Shown here: positions 1 to 7,344 of the stretch, piece after piece
Layout of the letters: the number at the start of each line of letters is the position of its first letter
Position numbering within the stretch: position 1 is the first letter of the stretch
DNA from: Novosphingobium endophyticum
Lineage (GTDB): Bacteria; Pseudomonadota; Alphaproteobacteria; Sphingomonadales; Sphingomonadaceae
DNA: 35,505 bases
Reading direction: 5' to 3'
Assembly: GCF_014640675.1 (NCBI RefSeq)
Contig: NZ_BMHK01000035.1
Coordinates: 1 to 35,505 of the forward strand
Notes under the pieces: generated by a model
What the model saw: only the letters and a program-made list of their open reading frames with translations
Databases searched by the model: none
Told to the model about the DNA's origin: nothing
Position numbers and translations under genes: made by a program

Positions 1-36
1 ACCGCTATCTGGCTCACCCAATCGCTCCTAAGCACA

Positions 37-60
37 CTCATAAGAGCGCTCATAAGACCG
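37..60. repeat. Two tandem 12-nt repeats
   Basis: Two adjacent 12-mers, CTCATAAGAGCG and CTCATAAGACCG, differ at one base, and a weaker third copy starts with GTCATTAA. They contain the 6-bp palindromes AGCGCT and (at the third junction) ACCGGT. They lie in the non-coding stretch 1-227 beyond the 3' end of the Fic gene. The function is unknown; only two good copies are present, so iteron or attachment-site roles are speculative. Confidence 0.4.
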
Positions 61-167
61 GTCATTAATCTGATAGGCTAGGCGGGGTTCGGCGGATGGC
101 TACGCTGCTTCCGTCGGCAGATAGAATGGCACTTGCTTGCTTCCTCGCGGGATACGGATTGCAGCGA

Positions 168-208
168 TTTATCCCGCAATTCCGGAAATCGGGAAATTGC
201 GGGGTAAA
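168..208 (-). terminator. Hairpin just downstream of the Fic gene
   Basis: Arms 168-181 and 195-208 are inverted copies over 14 bp with one G-U pair and a 13-nt loop. The core is CCCGCAATT / AATTGCGGG, with TTTA/TAAA at the base. It lies 20 nt past the Fic stop codon on the minus strand. No clear T-tract follows, so it is either a weak intrinsic terminator or a 3'-end stabilising hairpin. Confidence 0.4.
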
Positions 209-227
209 ACCATAATGTTCAACAGGT

Positions 228-1343
228 TCACTCTGCCTCAGGCTCACGATCTACGAACAGGGCAACCAGCGGCTGATTGATGTAGTAATTGTTGCGACCT
301 TCGCGGTGTTTGAACAGCATTCCGTTTTCGGCGAGTTCATCGAGATATTTGGTCGCTGTGGGACGAGAGACCCCAATCTCCTCCTGGACGAATTCGATGC
401 GCGTGTACGGGTGGCGGAAGAGGTTGTTGAGCAAGTCCTGCGAGTAGATTTTTGGGTGCTCGGTGCGCATCCTTTGTTTTGTCGCGGCCATCAGGCCACG
501 GATTGCTTCAACCAGCCGCAAGGTCTCGATGGCAGTCTCCTCCACACCCTTGAGCATGTAGAGAAGCCACTCTTCCCATTCACCGGTTTCACGCACGGCC
601 TGGAGCAGGCGATAGTACTCTCCCTTGTTCTGGGTGATGTATCGGCTGAGGTAGAGGATTGGGATATCGAGCAACCCGCAACGTGTGAGATAGAGCACGT
701 TGATGATCCGCCCGATGCGCCCATTCCCGTCCGGGAAAGGGTGGATGCTTTCAAACTGGTGATGGATGATTGCCATCCTGGTCAAAGGGTCGAGATCGAC
801 CCCATCACCGTCCTCATTGATGAACTTTTCCAGCGCCCCCATTTCATCGCGAACTTCCTTCGCATCCTGTGGCGGAATGTAAACGAGCGCGCCCGTTCCT
901 TCGTTCTTGAGAGCGGTGCCCGGTGTCTCGCGGAAGGTTCCATCGGTCTTCTTGAGAATGCGGAACATGGCGATGAGCATGTTGTTTGTCAGCAATCCGT
1001 CGAGACGCCGTTGCTCATCATATCCGTACCGCAGTGCGTCCCGATATCGGGCCACTTCTTTTGCCGCAGGTGATCCCGCACTTTCGGGGAATGCATTAAG
1101 CTGGAAGAGCTCTTCTTGTGTCGTGACGATGTTCTCAATTTCGGAACTCGCCTTCGCCTCCTGAAGCGACAACGTGTCGATCAGAATGCCTTGATTGGGA
1201 ATTGTTGCAGCGCGACCTTTGAGCTCGGCAAGGAAGCGATGGGCGCGCGTAAGCGCCTTGAGCACGCCAGGCGTTTCAGTGAGGCCGGGTGGCGGCAGGT
1301 CTGGAATGGCGTAGGTCGGTTTGAGGGCCACACATCTTCTCAT
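228..1343 (-). CDS. Fic family protein (protein AMPylase-type) with N-terminal inhibitory helix and C-terminal winged helix
   Basis: Fic proteins usually transfer AMP, or another phosphate-containing group, from a nucleotide to a hydroxyl side chain of a target protein. From the ATG at 1343 the product is 371 residues. It shows a Fic N-terminal region with the self-inhibitory motif (S/T)xxxE(G/N) at about residues 66-71 (SSEIEN), the catalytic loop HPFPDGNGRIGR at 201-212 complete with His, Asp and both Arg, and a C-terminal winged-helix segment (about 300-355). This is the class II layout, in which the inhibitory helix is in the same chain and no separate antitoxin is needed; none is adjacent. 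An in-frame TTG at 1361 would add six residues (MPHILC). Neither start has a clear Shine-Dalgarno site; ATG is preferred because the residues after it already match the family N-terminus. It is a single gene with a hairpin after its stop. The target protein is unknown. Confidence 0.93.
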   Translation of the reverse strand: MRRCVALKPTYAIPDLPPPGLTETPGVLKALTRAHRFLAELKGRAATIPNQGILIDTLSLQEAKASSEIENIVTTQEELFQLNAFPESAGSPAAKEVARYRDALRYGYDEQRRLDGLLTNNMLIAMFRILKKTDGTFRETPGTALKNEGTGALVYIPPQDAKEVRDEMGALEKFINEDGDGVDLDPLTRMAIIHHQFESIHPFPDGNGRIGRIINVLYLTRCGLLDIPILYLSRYITQNKGEYYRLLQAVRETGEWEEWLLYMLKGVEETAIETLRLVEAIRGLMAATKQRMRTEHPKIYSQDLLNNLFRHPYTRIEFVQEEIGVSRPTATKYLDELAENGMLFKHREGRNNYYINQPLVALFVDREPEAE

Positions 1344-1550
1344 GCAAAGAATATGCGGCAAGGCTTATCACGATTGCTTGACGTGTAAAGATTTTTCGAT
1401 TCTCTTTGCATGTTAGAGGCGATGTACAAAGTTTTTGCAGGAGGCTTTTGCATATCCCGAAGCGACAGGAGCCGCTTCGATTTGCGTCAAATCCAACCCA
1501 ACAGAACCAGAATTCGGTCGAATCCGACTGCTTAGAGGGAAACCAGTTCA

Positions 1551-1621
1551 CTAGATGGGGTAACGGGCTGCCTCACCAGCCCATCAATCTGGCTGGTGAG
1601 GCAGCCCGTTACCCCATCTAG
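1551..1621. repeat. Perfect 31-bp inverted repeat with 9-nt loop
   Basis: Positions 1551-1581 and 1591-1621 are exact reverse complements (31 of 31), separated by CATCAATCT at 1582-1590. The outer end of each arm is CTAG and the inner end is CCAGCC / GGCTGG. No T-tract or obvious target-site duplication flanks it. It lies in the otherwise gene-free stretch 1344-1721 between the Fic gene and the small secreted-protein gene. It could be a very stable RNA hairpin, a tiny non-autonomous mobile element or a replication/recombination site. An integron attC site is unlikely because the GTTRRRY core is missing and the arms have no mismatches. Confidence 0.95.
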
Positions 1622-1669
1622 GGGCGCTCATAGCCATTTGCGTCCGCCAGTGTTGCCGTTTCCCGGCAC

Positions 1670-1698
1670 AAAAAAATGGCGGCCACTGGCCGCCATTT
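1670..1698 (-). terminator. Rho-independent terminator of the small secreted-protein gene
   Basis: On the minus strand an 11-bp perfect stem (AAATGGCGGCC at 1674-1684 with GGCCGCCATTT at 1688-1698) encloses a 3-nt loop and runs straight into seven T residues (A run 1670-1676 on the plus strand). It lies 24 nt downstream of the stop codon at 1722. Stem, loop and T-tract all fit a classical intrinsic terminator. Confidence 0.85.
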
Positions 1699-1721
1699 CC
1701 TTGAAACCTTGCTGTGAAAGC

Positions 1722-1943
1722 TCAGTTGCTGTCGGCGTCGTCATCGGTGATGGCAAGGATGGTGCCGACGGCCATCGCGCCGCCAACGAGACCGATCAGG
1801 ATCGTGTCGCCAGCGAGCTTGTTCGACTTCTTGGCCGAGGTCGCGGCCTTGGCTACCGACAGCGACGAAGCGTCATTTGCCATCGCCGGGGCGGCAATCA
1901 GCGAGGAAGCGGCTGCTGCGGCCAGCAGGTGGGTCAAACGCAT
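1722..1943 (-). CDS. Small secreted or membrane-inserted protein with Asp-rich tail
   Basis: The 73-residue product has an N-terminal signal peptide (MRLTHLL, an Ala-rich core, then a likely AMA cleavage site near residue 22). A polar Ser/Lys/Ala segment follows, then a hydrophobic glycine-containing helix (about 46-65, LIGLVGGAMAVGTILAI) and the acidic end TDDDADSN. AAGGAG lies 9 nt before the ATG at 1943, and a strong intrinsic terminator follows the stop, so the gene is independently transcribed. Short proteins of this plan recur in sphingomonads but have no assigned function, as far as I know. It could be an envelope peptide or a small single-pass inner-membrane protein. Confidence 0.75.
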   Translation of the reverse strand: MRLTHLLAAAAASSLIAAPAMANDASSLSVAKAATSAKKSNKLAGDTILIGLVGGAMAVGTILAITDDDADSN

Positions 1944-2040
1944 AAGTCATTACTCCTTTAACTAACGTGCTAATTCAATAGCATGATAGCGCTGCGATCA
2001 TCCTGGCGCTAGCCCCTAAACACACTTGCGGCAGACCGGT

Positions 2041-2128
2041 TGCCGCGCGCTTCAGGCCGCGCGGCAGTCGCGGGACCGGGAAAAGCGGTGCAGGTCCGAT
2101 GCGCGCGGCGTCACGGGCGCGCGCATCG
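2041..2128. repeat. Two GC-rich perfect hairpins in the divergent intergenic region
   Basis: The gap 1944-2321 between the small secreted-protein gene (-) and the oxidase operon (+) holds no gene but has two perfect inverted repeats: TGCCGCGCG at 2041-2049 with its complement at 2058-2066 (8-nt loop), and CGATGCGCGCG at 2097-2107 with its complement at 2118-2128 (10-nt loop). Neither has a T-tract. They may insulate the two divergent transcription units; the role is not clear. Confidence 0.55.
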
Positions 2129-2219
2129 CGCTTCGCGTGGCGACGAATCGTTCCCCATCCGTGCCCGCGGCGATACCATCAGTATAGTCTGCGGGTTCCG
2201 CGCTTTCTTCACGCCGATC

Positions 2220-2250
2220 TTGTCTATATACCTTGTGCAACTGGCATAAT
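2220..2250 (+). promoter_or_regulatory. Possible promoter of the oxidase operon
   Basis: TTGTCT at 2220-2225 and CATAAT at 2245-2250 resemble -35 and -10 boxes, 72 nt before the first start codon. The spacer of 19 nt is longer than ideal, so the assignment is weak. Confidence 0.25.
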
Positions 2251-2321
2251 TCCGAATGCGGCGAGTCGTTGCTTGCCGGACCAACCGGCGAAGGCCCGCC
2301 CGCGAATAGGGGGAGAGGCCT

Positions 2322-3191
2322 GTGCGCGTCGCGATTGTCATCGTTGCGCTTGTGCTCGGTTCGGTGGCGTTCCACCTGCTCAGTCCATGGTGGCAGACGC
2401 CGCTCGCCTCCAATTGGGAGGCGATCGATTCGGCGCTTAACATCACGCTGCTCATCTGCGCGGTGGCCTTCATCGCGCTGAATCTGTTCCTTGCCCTGGC
2501 GCTGATCCGCTTTCGCCATCGTCCGGGCCACCGGGCGCGCTACGATCCCGAAAATCCCTCGCTGGAAAAGAACCTGACGTTCTGGACCGCGCTGGGCATT
2601 GCGGGGATGCTCGCGCCGGGACTGGTGGCCTGGGGCAAGTACGTGGACGTGCCCAAGGATGCCGCCGTCGTCGAGGCGATCGGGCAGCAGTGGCAGTGGA
2701 CCTTCCGTTTCCCGGGGCCGGATCGCGTGCTCGGCACGGCGGGGGTCGAGTACATGACGCCCGACAACCCTTTCGGGGTCAATCCGCTCGATCCCTTCGG
2801 CCGGGACGACATTCTGGTCGAGAGCAACGAGCTGCACTTGCCTAAGGGTCAGCCGGTGAAGATGATCCTGCGCTCCAAGGACGTGCTCCATGATTTCTAC
2901 GTGCCGGAATTCCGGGCGAAGATGGACCTCGTGCCCGGCATCGTCACCTATTTCTGGATGACCCCGACTCAGGACGGGACATACGACATCCTCTGCGCCG
3001 AGCTGTGCGGCACGGGCCATCACCAGATGCGCGGATCGGTGGTCGTCGAGCCGCGCGAGCAGTTCGAGGGCTGGCTGGCGGGGCAGATGACCTTCAGCGA
3101 CCTGCTCGCCGGGGCCAGCCCCGAGGCGGTTACCAAGCTCTTCGCGCAGGCGAACACCTGCACCCGGCCAGCGACATGGGGGATGCGCTGA
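2322..3191 (+). CDS. ctaC: Cytochrome c oxidase subunit II (CuA subunit)
   Basis: Subunit II receives electrons from cytochrome c at its periplasmic CuA centre and passes them to heme a of subunit I. The 289-residue product has two N-terminal transmembrane helices (about 3-22 plus 40-62, with another hydrophobic stretch at 86-105), the aromatic QQWQWTF segment near 122-128, and the CuA ligands His190 (VLHDFYVPEF), Cys225, Glu227, Cys229, His233 and Met236 in CAELCGTGHHQM. An insertion-like, Pro/Gly-rich stretch lies at 140-162. The start is GTG, chosen because GGGGGAGAGG lies directly upstream; no ATG fits. It is the first gene of a six-gene operon, and its stop overlaps the next start by one base (TGATG). 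No heme c domain is fused to it. Confidence 0.95.
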   Translation: MRVAIVIVALVLGSVAFHLLSPWWQTPLASNWEAIDSALNITLLICAVAFIALNLFLALALIRFRHRPGHRARYDPENPSLEKNLTFWTALGIAGMLAPGLVAWGKYVDVPKDAAVVEAIGQQWQWTFRFPGPDRVLGTAGVEYMTPDNPFGVNPLDPFGRDDILVESNELHLPKGQPVKMILRSKDVLHDFYVPEFRAKMDLVPGIVTYFWMTPTQDGTYDILCAELCGTGHHQMRGSVVVEPREQFEGWLAGQMTFSDLLAGASPEAVTKLFAQANTCTRPATWGMR

Positions 3192-4924
3192 TGGCAACGA
3201 CTATCGCCGACGACCTGACACCGATGCATCATCCCCGAACGTGGGTCGGCAAGTACGTCTGGAGCCAGGATCACAAGGTCATCGCGATACAGTACAGCGT
3301 GACCGCCATCGCCATCGGGCTGGTCGCGCTCGTCCTGTCGGTCCTGATGCGGCTGCAACTCGGATTTCCGGGAGTCTTCCCCTGGATCCAGCCCGAGAAC
3401 TACCTGCAATACGTGTCGATGCACGGGATGATCATGGTCGTCTACCTGCTGACCGCGCTGCTGCTCGGCGGCTTCGGCAACTACATGATCCCGCTGATGA
3501 TCGGCGCGCGGGACATGGTGTTCCCCTTCGTCAACATGCTGAGCTATTGGGTCTATCTGCTCTCCGTGCTGGTGCTGGTGGCCGGCTTCTTCGTGCCCGG
3601 CGGGCCGACGGGGGCCGGCTGGACGCTCTACCCGCCCCAGGCCATCAGCGAAGGAACGCCGGGCAGCCAGTGGGGTATCGTCACCATGCTGGTGAGCCTT
3701 GCGATATTCATCGTGGCCTTCACCATGGGCGGGCTCAACTATGTGACGACCGTTCTTCAGGCGCGGACACGGGGCATGACGCTGATGCGCATGCCGCTCA
3801 CCGTCTGGGGCATCTTCATCGCCTCGATCATGGGCCTGCTGGCGTTCCCGGCGCTGTTCGTGGCCGCGATCATGATGCTGCTCGATCATGTGGCGGGGGC
3901 CAGCTTCTTCATGCCGTCGATGATGTCCATGGGGCAGGCGACCGACACTCTCGGCGGCAGCCCGATCCTGTTCCAGCACCTGTTCTGGTTCTTCGGCCAT
4001 CCGGAAGTCTATATCGTCGCGCTGCCCGCGTTCGGGATCGTTTCGGACCTCATCAGCGTCCATGCGCGCAAGAACATCTTCGGCTACCGGATGATGGTCT
4101 GGGCGATCGTCATCATCGGGGGGCTCAGCTTCATCGTCTGGGCGCACCACATGTACGTCAGCGGGATGAACCCCTATTTCGGGTTTTTCTTCGCGACCTC
4201 GACACTGATCATCGCCATTCCCACCGCGATCAAGGTCTACAACTGGCTGCTGACGCTCTGGCGCGGAGACATCCACCTGCGCGTGCCGATGCTCTTCGCG
4301 CTGGCGTTCCTCTTTACCTTCATTCACGGGGGGCTTTCGGGGCTGTTCCTGGGCAATGTCAGCGTCGACGTGCCGCTCAGCGACACCTTCTTCGTGGTCG
4401 GCCATTTCCACATGGTCATGGGGGTTTCGCCGATCCTGGTCATCTTCGGCGCGATCTATCACTGGTATCCGAAAATCGCCGGGAGGATGTGGAACCAGGC
4501 GCTGGCGCAGGTCCACTTCTGGGTCACGTTCCTGGGCGTCTACGCGATCTATCTGCCGATGCATTACCTCGGCGTGCTGGGCGTTCCGCGCCGCTACTAC
4601 GCGCTGGGCGAGACCAGCTTCATTCCGGAATCCGCGCATCTGGCGAACCAGGCCATCAGCATTGCCGCGATTGTGGTCTTCGCCGCGCAGTTCCTGTTCT
4701 TCTACAACATGATCTGGAGTCTCTTCCGGGGACCGAAGGCGGGCCCCAACCCCTGGGGCGCGGCGAGCCTTGAGTGGCAGACGCCCGATACGCCGCCCAG
4801 GCACGGCAATTGGGGCGCGAAGCTGCCGACGGTCTATCGCTGGGCCTACGATTACAGCGTGCCCCACGCCCCGCGTGACTTCATTCCGCAGGATGAGCCG
4901 CATCCGAAGGACACCGCGCCATGA
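3191..4924 (+). CDS. ctaD: Cytochrome c oxidase subunit I (heme-copper oxidase, type A1)
   Basis: This is the catalytic, proton-pumping inner-membrane subunit that reduces oxygen to water. It has 577 residues with about twelve transmembrane helices. Ligands are visible: His78 and His407 for the low-spin heme, His405 for the high-spin heme, and His270, His319 and His320 for CuB. Tyr274 in GHPEVY is the residue expected to crosslink to His270. Glu272 in GHPEV marks the A1 subtype, and D- and K-channel residues are present (Asp108, Lys348 in TAIKVYNW). The usual DMAFPRMNN loop reads DMVFPFVNM, so the channel Asn115 is kept but the neighbouring Arg and second Asn are replaced. The ATG at 3191 is preferred over earlier in-frame codons because it follows GGGGGATG and gives the normal N-terminus. 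It overlaps the next gene by ATGA. Confidence 0.97.
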   Translation: MATTIADDLTPMHHPRTWVGKYVWSQDHKVIAIQYSVTAIAIGLVALVLSVLMRLQLGFPGVFPWIQPENYLQYVSMHGMIMVVYLLTALLLGGFGNYMIPLMIGARDMVFPFVNMLSYWVYLLSVLVLVAGFFVPGGPTGAGWTLYPPQAISEGTPGSQWGIVTMLVSLAIFIVAFTMGGLNYVTTVLQARTRGMTLMRMPLTVWGIFIASIMGLLAFPALFVAAIMMLLDHVAGASFFMPSMMSMGQATDTLGGSPILFQHLFWFFGHPEVYIVALPAFGIVSDLISVHARKNIFGYRMMVWAIVIIGGLSFIVWAHHMYVSGMNPYFGFFFATSTLIIAIPTAIKVYNWLLTLWRGDIHLRVPMLFALAFLFTFIHGGLSGLFLGNVSVDVPLSDTFFVVGHFHMVMGVSPILVIFGAIYHWYPKIAGRMWNQALAQVHFWVTFLGVYAIYLPMHYLGVLGVPRRYYALGETSFIPESAHLANQAISIAAIVVFAAQFLFFYNMIWSLFRGPKAGPNPWGAASLEWQTPDTPPRHGNWGAKLPTVYRWAYDYSVPHAPRDFIPQDEPHPKDTAP

Positions 4925-5550
4925 GCCTGCTCCGGCGCCTTGGCGAGAAGAGCTGGGAAACGCCCGGCGCCGAAGCCTATCGCGAACCGGACAGCTACCG
5001 GCCCGCCGCGGCGACGGTGGGGGTCTATGTCTATTTCGGCGTGGCAACGGTGATCTTCACGTTGATCGCGGCGGCCTATCTTGCGCGAATGGGCCTGCCG
5101 GCCGCCATGGAGCACGGCGCCGGCGCGGACTGGCGGGCGATGCCGGAACCGCCGCTGCTCTGGATAAACAGCGGCATACTGGTGCTGAGCAGCCTCGCCT
5201 GGGAAGCCGCGCGGCGTTTGGCCCGGCGCGGCGAAATCGGCCGGATGCAGGCAGCGACGCTGGCGGGGGGCGGCCTCGGACTGCTGTTCCTGGCAGGCCA
5301 GCTTCTGCTGTGGTGGCATTACCAGACGGCGGGATATTTCCTTTCCGCCAATCCGGCCAACGCCTTCTTCTACCTGCTGACCGCGCTGCACGGACTGCAT
5401 CTCGCGGGCGGAATCGCCGCCGGTGTGCGGGCGCTGGGGCAACCCGGCGATGCCGGGCGCGCGGCGCGCAACGTCAGGCTTTGCGCGGTCTACTGGCACT
5501 ATCTGCTGCTGGTATGGGTTCTGCTGGCAGGGCTGTTGGTCATGACGTGA
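4921..5550 (+). CDS. Cytochrome c oxidase subunit III-like protein (first copy)
   Basis: The 209-residue integral membrane protein has about five hydrophobic helices and subunit III features: LTALHGLHLAGGI near 155-167 and VYWHYLLLVWVLLAGLL at the end. Subunit III stabilises the catalytic subunit and helps proton uptake. The ATG overlaps the subunit I stop (ATGA), implying translational coupling. A second, clearly different subunit III gene follows 21 nt later. This one lacks the early Thr/Trp-rich region of the second copy and is the more divergent of the two. Two subunit III genes in one oxidase operon recall the coxMNOP arrangement described in Bradyrhizobium; that parallel is from memory and is inference. 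Confidence 0.88.
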   Translation: MSLLRRLGEKSWETPGAEAYREPDSYRPAAATVGVYVYFGVATVIFTLIAAAYLARMGLPAAMEHGAGADWRAMPEPPLLWINSGILVLSSLAWEAARRLARRGEIGRMQAATLAGGGLGLLFLAGQLLLWWHYQTAGYFLSANPANAFFYLLTALHGLHLAGGIAAGVRALGQPGDAGRAARNVRLCAVYWHYLLLVWVLLAGLLVMT

Positions 5551-5571
5551 GGAAAGCGGGGTGATGCTGTC

Positions 5572-6264
5572 ATGTCGCAAGTGACGAAGGAGAGAAACGA
5601 AACAGAAGAGAACGCGCAAGGCTGGCGCGCGATCGTTGCCGACTGGTCCACCGACAGGGAAGTGTTCCGCCATACCCATTGGGGCAAGGCGATGATGTGG
5701 ATCTTCCTGCTGAGCGATACCTTCATCTTTTCGAGCTTCCTCATCTCCTACATGACCATGCGCGCCTCGGCGACGATGGCCTGGCCCGATACCGCGGAAG
5801 TCTTCGCGCTGACCATCGGCGGGCAGTCGATCCCGCTGATCCTGATCGCGATCATGACATTCGTGCTGATCAGTTCGAGCGGCACGATGGCGCTGGCCGT
5901 CAACTACGGATACCGCCGCAACCGCAAGGTCACCGCCGCGCTGATGTTCGCCACCGCGCTGCTCGGCGCGGCTTTCGTCGGTATGCAGGCCTTCGAATGG
6001 ACCAAGCTGATCGAGGAGGGCGTGCGGCCCTGGAGCAATCCGATGGGGGCTCCGCAGTTCGGTGCCAGCTTCTTCATGATTACCGGGTTCCATGGCCTGC
6101 ACGTGACTTGCGGCGTGATCATGCTGCTGATCGTCGCGACGCTGGTGCTGCGCGGTCACTACGACCGGGCGGGAGACTATTCGGCGGTCGAGATCGCGGG
6201 TCTCTACTGGCACTTCGTCGACCTCGTCTGGGTCTTCATTTTCGCCTTCTTCTACCTGTGGTGA
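5572..6264 (+). CDS. ctaE: Cytochrome c oxidase subunit III (second copy)
   Basis: The 230-residue protein has a polar N-terminal tail (about 35 residues), five membrane helices and the family hallmarks GFHGLHVTCGV (about 166-176) and GLYWHFVDLVWVFIFAFFYLW at the C-terminus. Its size and ending fit the five-helix subunit III of bacterial caa3/aa3-type oxidases. It starts at the ATG at 5572, with only a weak purine-rich site (GCGGGG) upstream. It lies between the first subunit III gene and the subunit IV gene, all on the same strand with gaps of about 20 nt, so it is part of the same transcript. Confidence 0.92.
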   Translation: MSQVTKERNETEENAQGWRAIVADWSTDREVFRHTHWGKAMMWIFLLSDTFIFSSFLISYMTMRASATMAWPDTAEVFALTIGGQSIPLILIAIMTFVLISSSGTMALAVNYGYRRNRKVTAALMFATALLGAAFVGMQAFEWTKLIEEGVRPWSNPMGAPQFGASFFMITGFHGLHVTCGVIMLLIVATLVLRGHYDRAGDYSAVEIAGLYWHFVDLVWVFIFAFFYLW

Positions 6265-6284
6265 CACGAAAGGACGGGAAAACC

Positions 6285-6644
6285 ATGCACGATGTCTCTG
6301 GCGAGCCGCAGGCCGTTCCCGCCGCCCATGACGAGGGCCAGCATCATCCGATCGGGCTCTACCTCAAGGTCTGGGGCTGGCTCTTCGTGCTCAGCGCGAT
6401 GTCTTACGCGGTCGACTACTTTCAAGTTCAGGGGATTACCCGCTGGACGCTGATCATCGTCTTCATGCTGCTGAAGGCGGGGCTCATCGTATCGATCTTC
6501 ATGCACATGGCCTGGGAGCGGCTGTCGCTGATCTACGCGATCCTCGTTCCGCCGCTCGTGCTGCTGGTGCTGGTGCGGATCATGATCGTGGAGTCCAACT
6601 ATACGTTCTGGACCCGCGCGATCTTCTTCGGTGGCGGAGGCTGA
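6285..6644 (+). CDS. Cytochrome c oxidase subunit IV (prokaryotic COX4 type)
   Basis: The 119-residue membrane protein has a His/Asp-rich N-terminal tail (AAHDEGQHHP) and three helices (about 26-45, 54-74 and 82-103). The second includes LLKAGLIVSIFMHMAWE, the signature of the prokaryotic COX4 family, a structural subunit beside subunit III. The ATG at 6285 follows AAAGGACGGG. The stop is two bases from the next start (ATG at 6647), so it is cotranscribed with the cytochrome c gene. Confidence 0.88.
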   Translation: MHDVSGEPQAVPAAHDEGQHHPIGLYLKVWGWLFVLSAMSYAVDYFQVQGITRWTLIIVFMLLKAGLIVSIFMHMAWERLSLIYAILVPPLVLLVLVRIMIVESNYTFWTRAIFFGGGG

Positions 6645-6646
6645 CC

Positions 6647-7330
6647 ATGAACAGGTCGCGCTGGCGGGTCGCGCTCTTCTGTATCGCGGGATGGATTGGT
6701 CTCTTCTGGGGGCTGCACTTCTTCTTCGACAGCCTGATGGGCAAAAGGTACCCCGCGCGGCTGGCCTACGATCCGGTGGGAGACATGCCGCCGCCTGTCG
6801 ACCTCGCGACCGTCCAGCGCGGCTGGCCGGACAGCATGAACGAGTCGCGCGAACGTGTCAGGCTGGCGGCCTACTTGCGCAAGATGGAAGGGCAGGCGCC
6901 GGCCCTTGTCGCCACCCCGGGCACGGCGCCGGCGCTGGCGCAGCTCGACCTGGGGACGCTGCTGGCGGGCGCGGACGCGAATGCGGGCGAGGGCAAGGCG
7001 CGGGTCTGCGTGAGCTGCCACACGTTCGAGCAGGGCGGCCCGAACCGCACCGGTCCCAACCTGTGGGGCGTGGTCGGTCGCGACATAGCCTCCCACTCCG
7101 GTTTTTCCTATTCCGAGGCGATGTCTTCGGCGGCGGGCACCTGGTCCTATGCCAGGTTGTTCGACTATCTGGCGTCTCCCGCGCGGGACATGCCCGGCAA
7201 CAGGATGGGCTTCGCCGGCTTGCGCCGTCCCGAAGATCGCGCGGCGGTCATACGCTATCTGGCCACTCTCGGCAGCAGCCCGCCCCTTCCGCAGCCGCAA
7301 ACCCCCGACCATGCAGAGGAAGCGGAATAG
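6647..7330 (+). CDS. Membrane-anchored class I cytochrome c of the oxidase operon
   Basis: The 227-residue protein has an uncleaved N-terminal membrane anchor (about 7-27) and a linker, then one class I cytochrome c domain with the heme-binding site CVSCH (Cys121, Cys124, His125), the Pro/Gly stretch RTGPNLWGVVGR and the likely axial Met187 in GNRMGFAG. The domain resembles cytochrome c2/c550. The tail is Pro-rich and acidic. Being last in the operon, it probably delivers electrons to the CuA subunit, replacing a soluble cytochrome c (inference from position). Its stop is only 14 nt from the stop of the convergent DUF2189 gene, and no terminator is visible between them. Confidence 0.93.
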   Translation: MNRSRWRVALFCIAGWIGLFWGLHFFFDSLMGKRYPARLAYDPVGDMPPPVDLATVQRGWPDSMNESRERVRLAAYLRKMEGQAPALVATPGTAPALAQLDLGTLLAGADANAGEGKARVCVSCHTFEQGGPNRTGPNLWGVVGRDIASHSGFSYSEAMSSAAGTWSYARLFDYLASPARDMPGNRMGFAGLRRPEDRAAVIRYLATLGSSPPLPQPQTPDHAEEAE

Positions 7331-7344
7331 GCCGGGACTTGGTA

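Noticed and set aside
1551..1621. Integron attC site
   Set aside because: No GTTRRRY core, no arm mismatches and no integrase nearby.
2052..3197. Long open frame antisense to subunit II
   Set aside because: No recognisable domain; starts and ends do not respect the operon structure.
3020..5047. Long open frame antisense to the oxidase genes (675 codons)
   Set aside because: Arg/His/Asp-rich composition without family motifs; it mirrors the codon bias of the real oxidase genes on the opposite strand.
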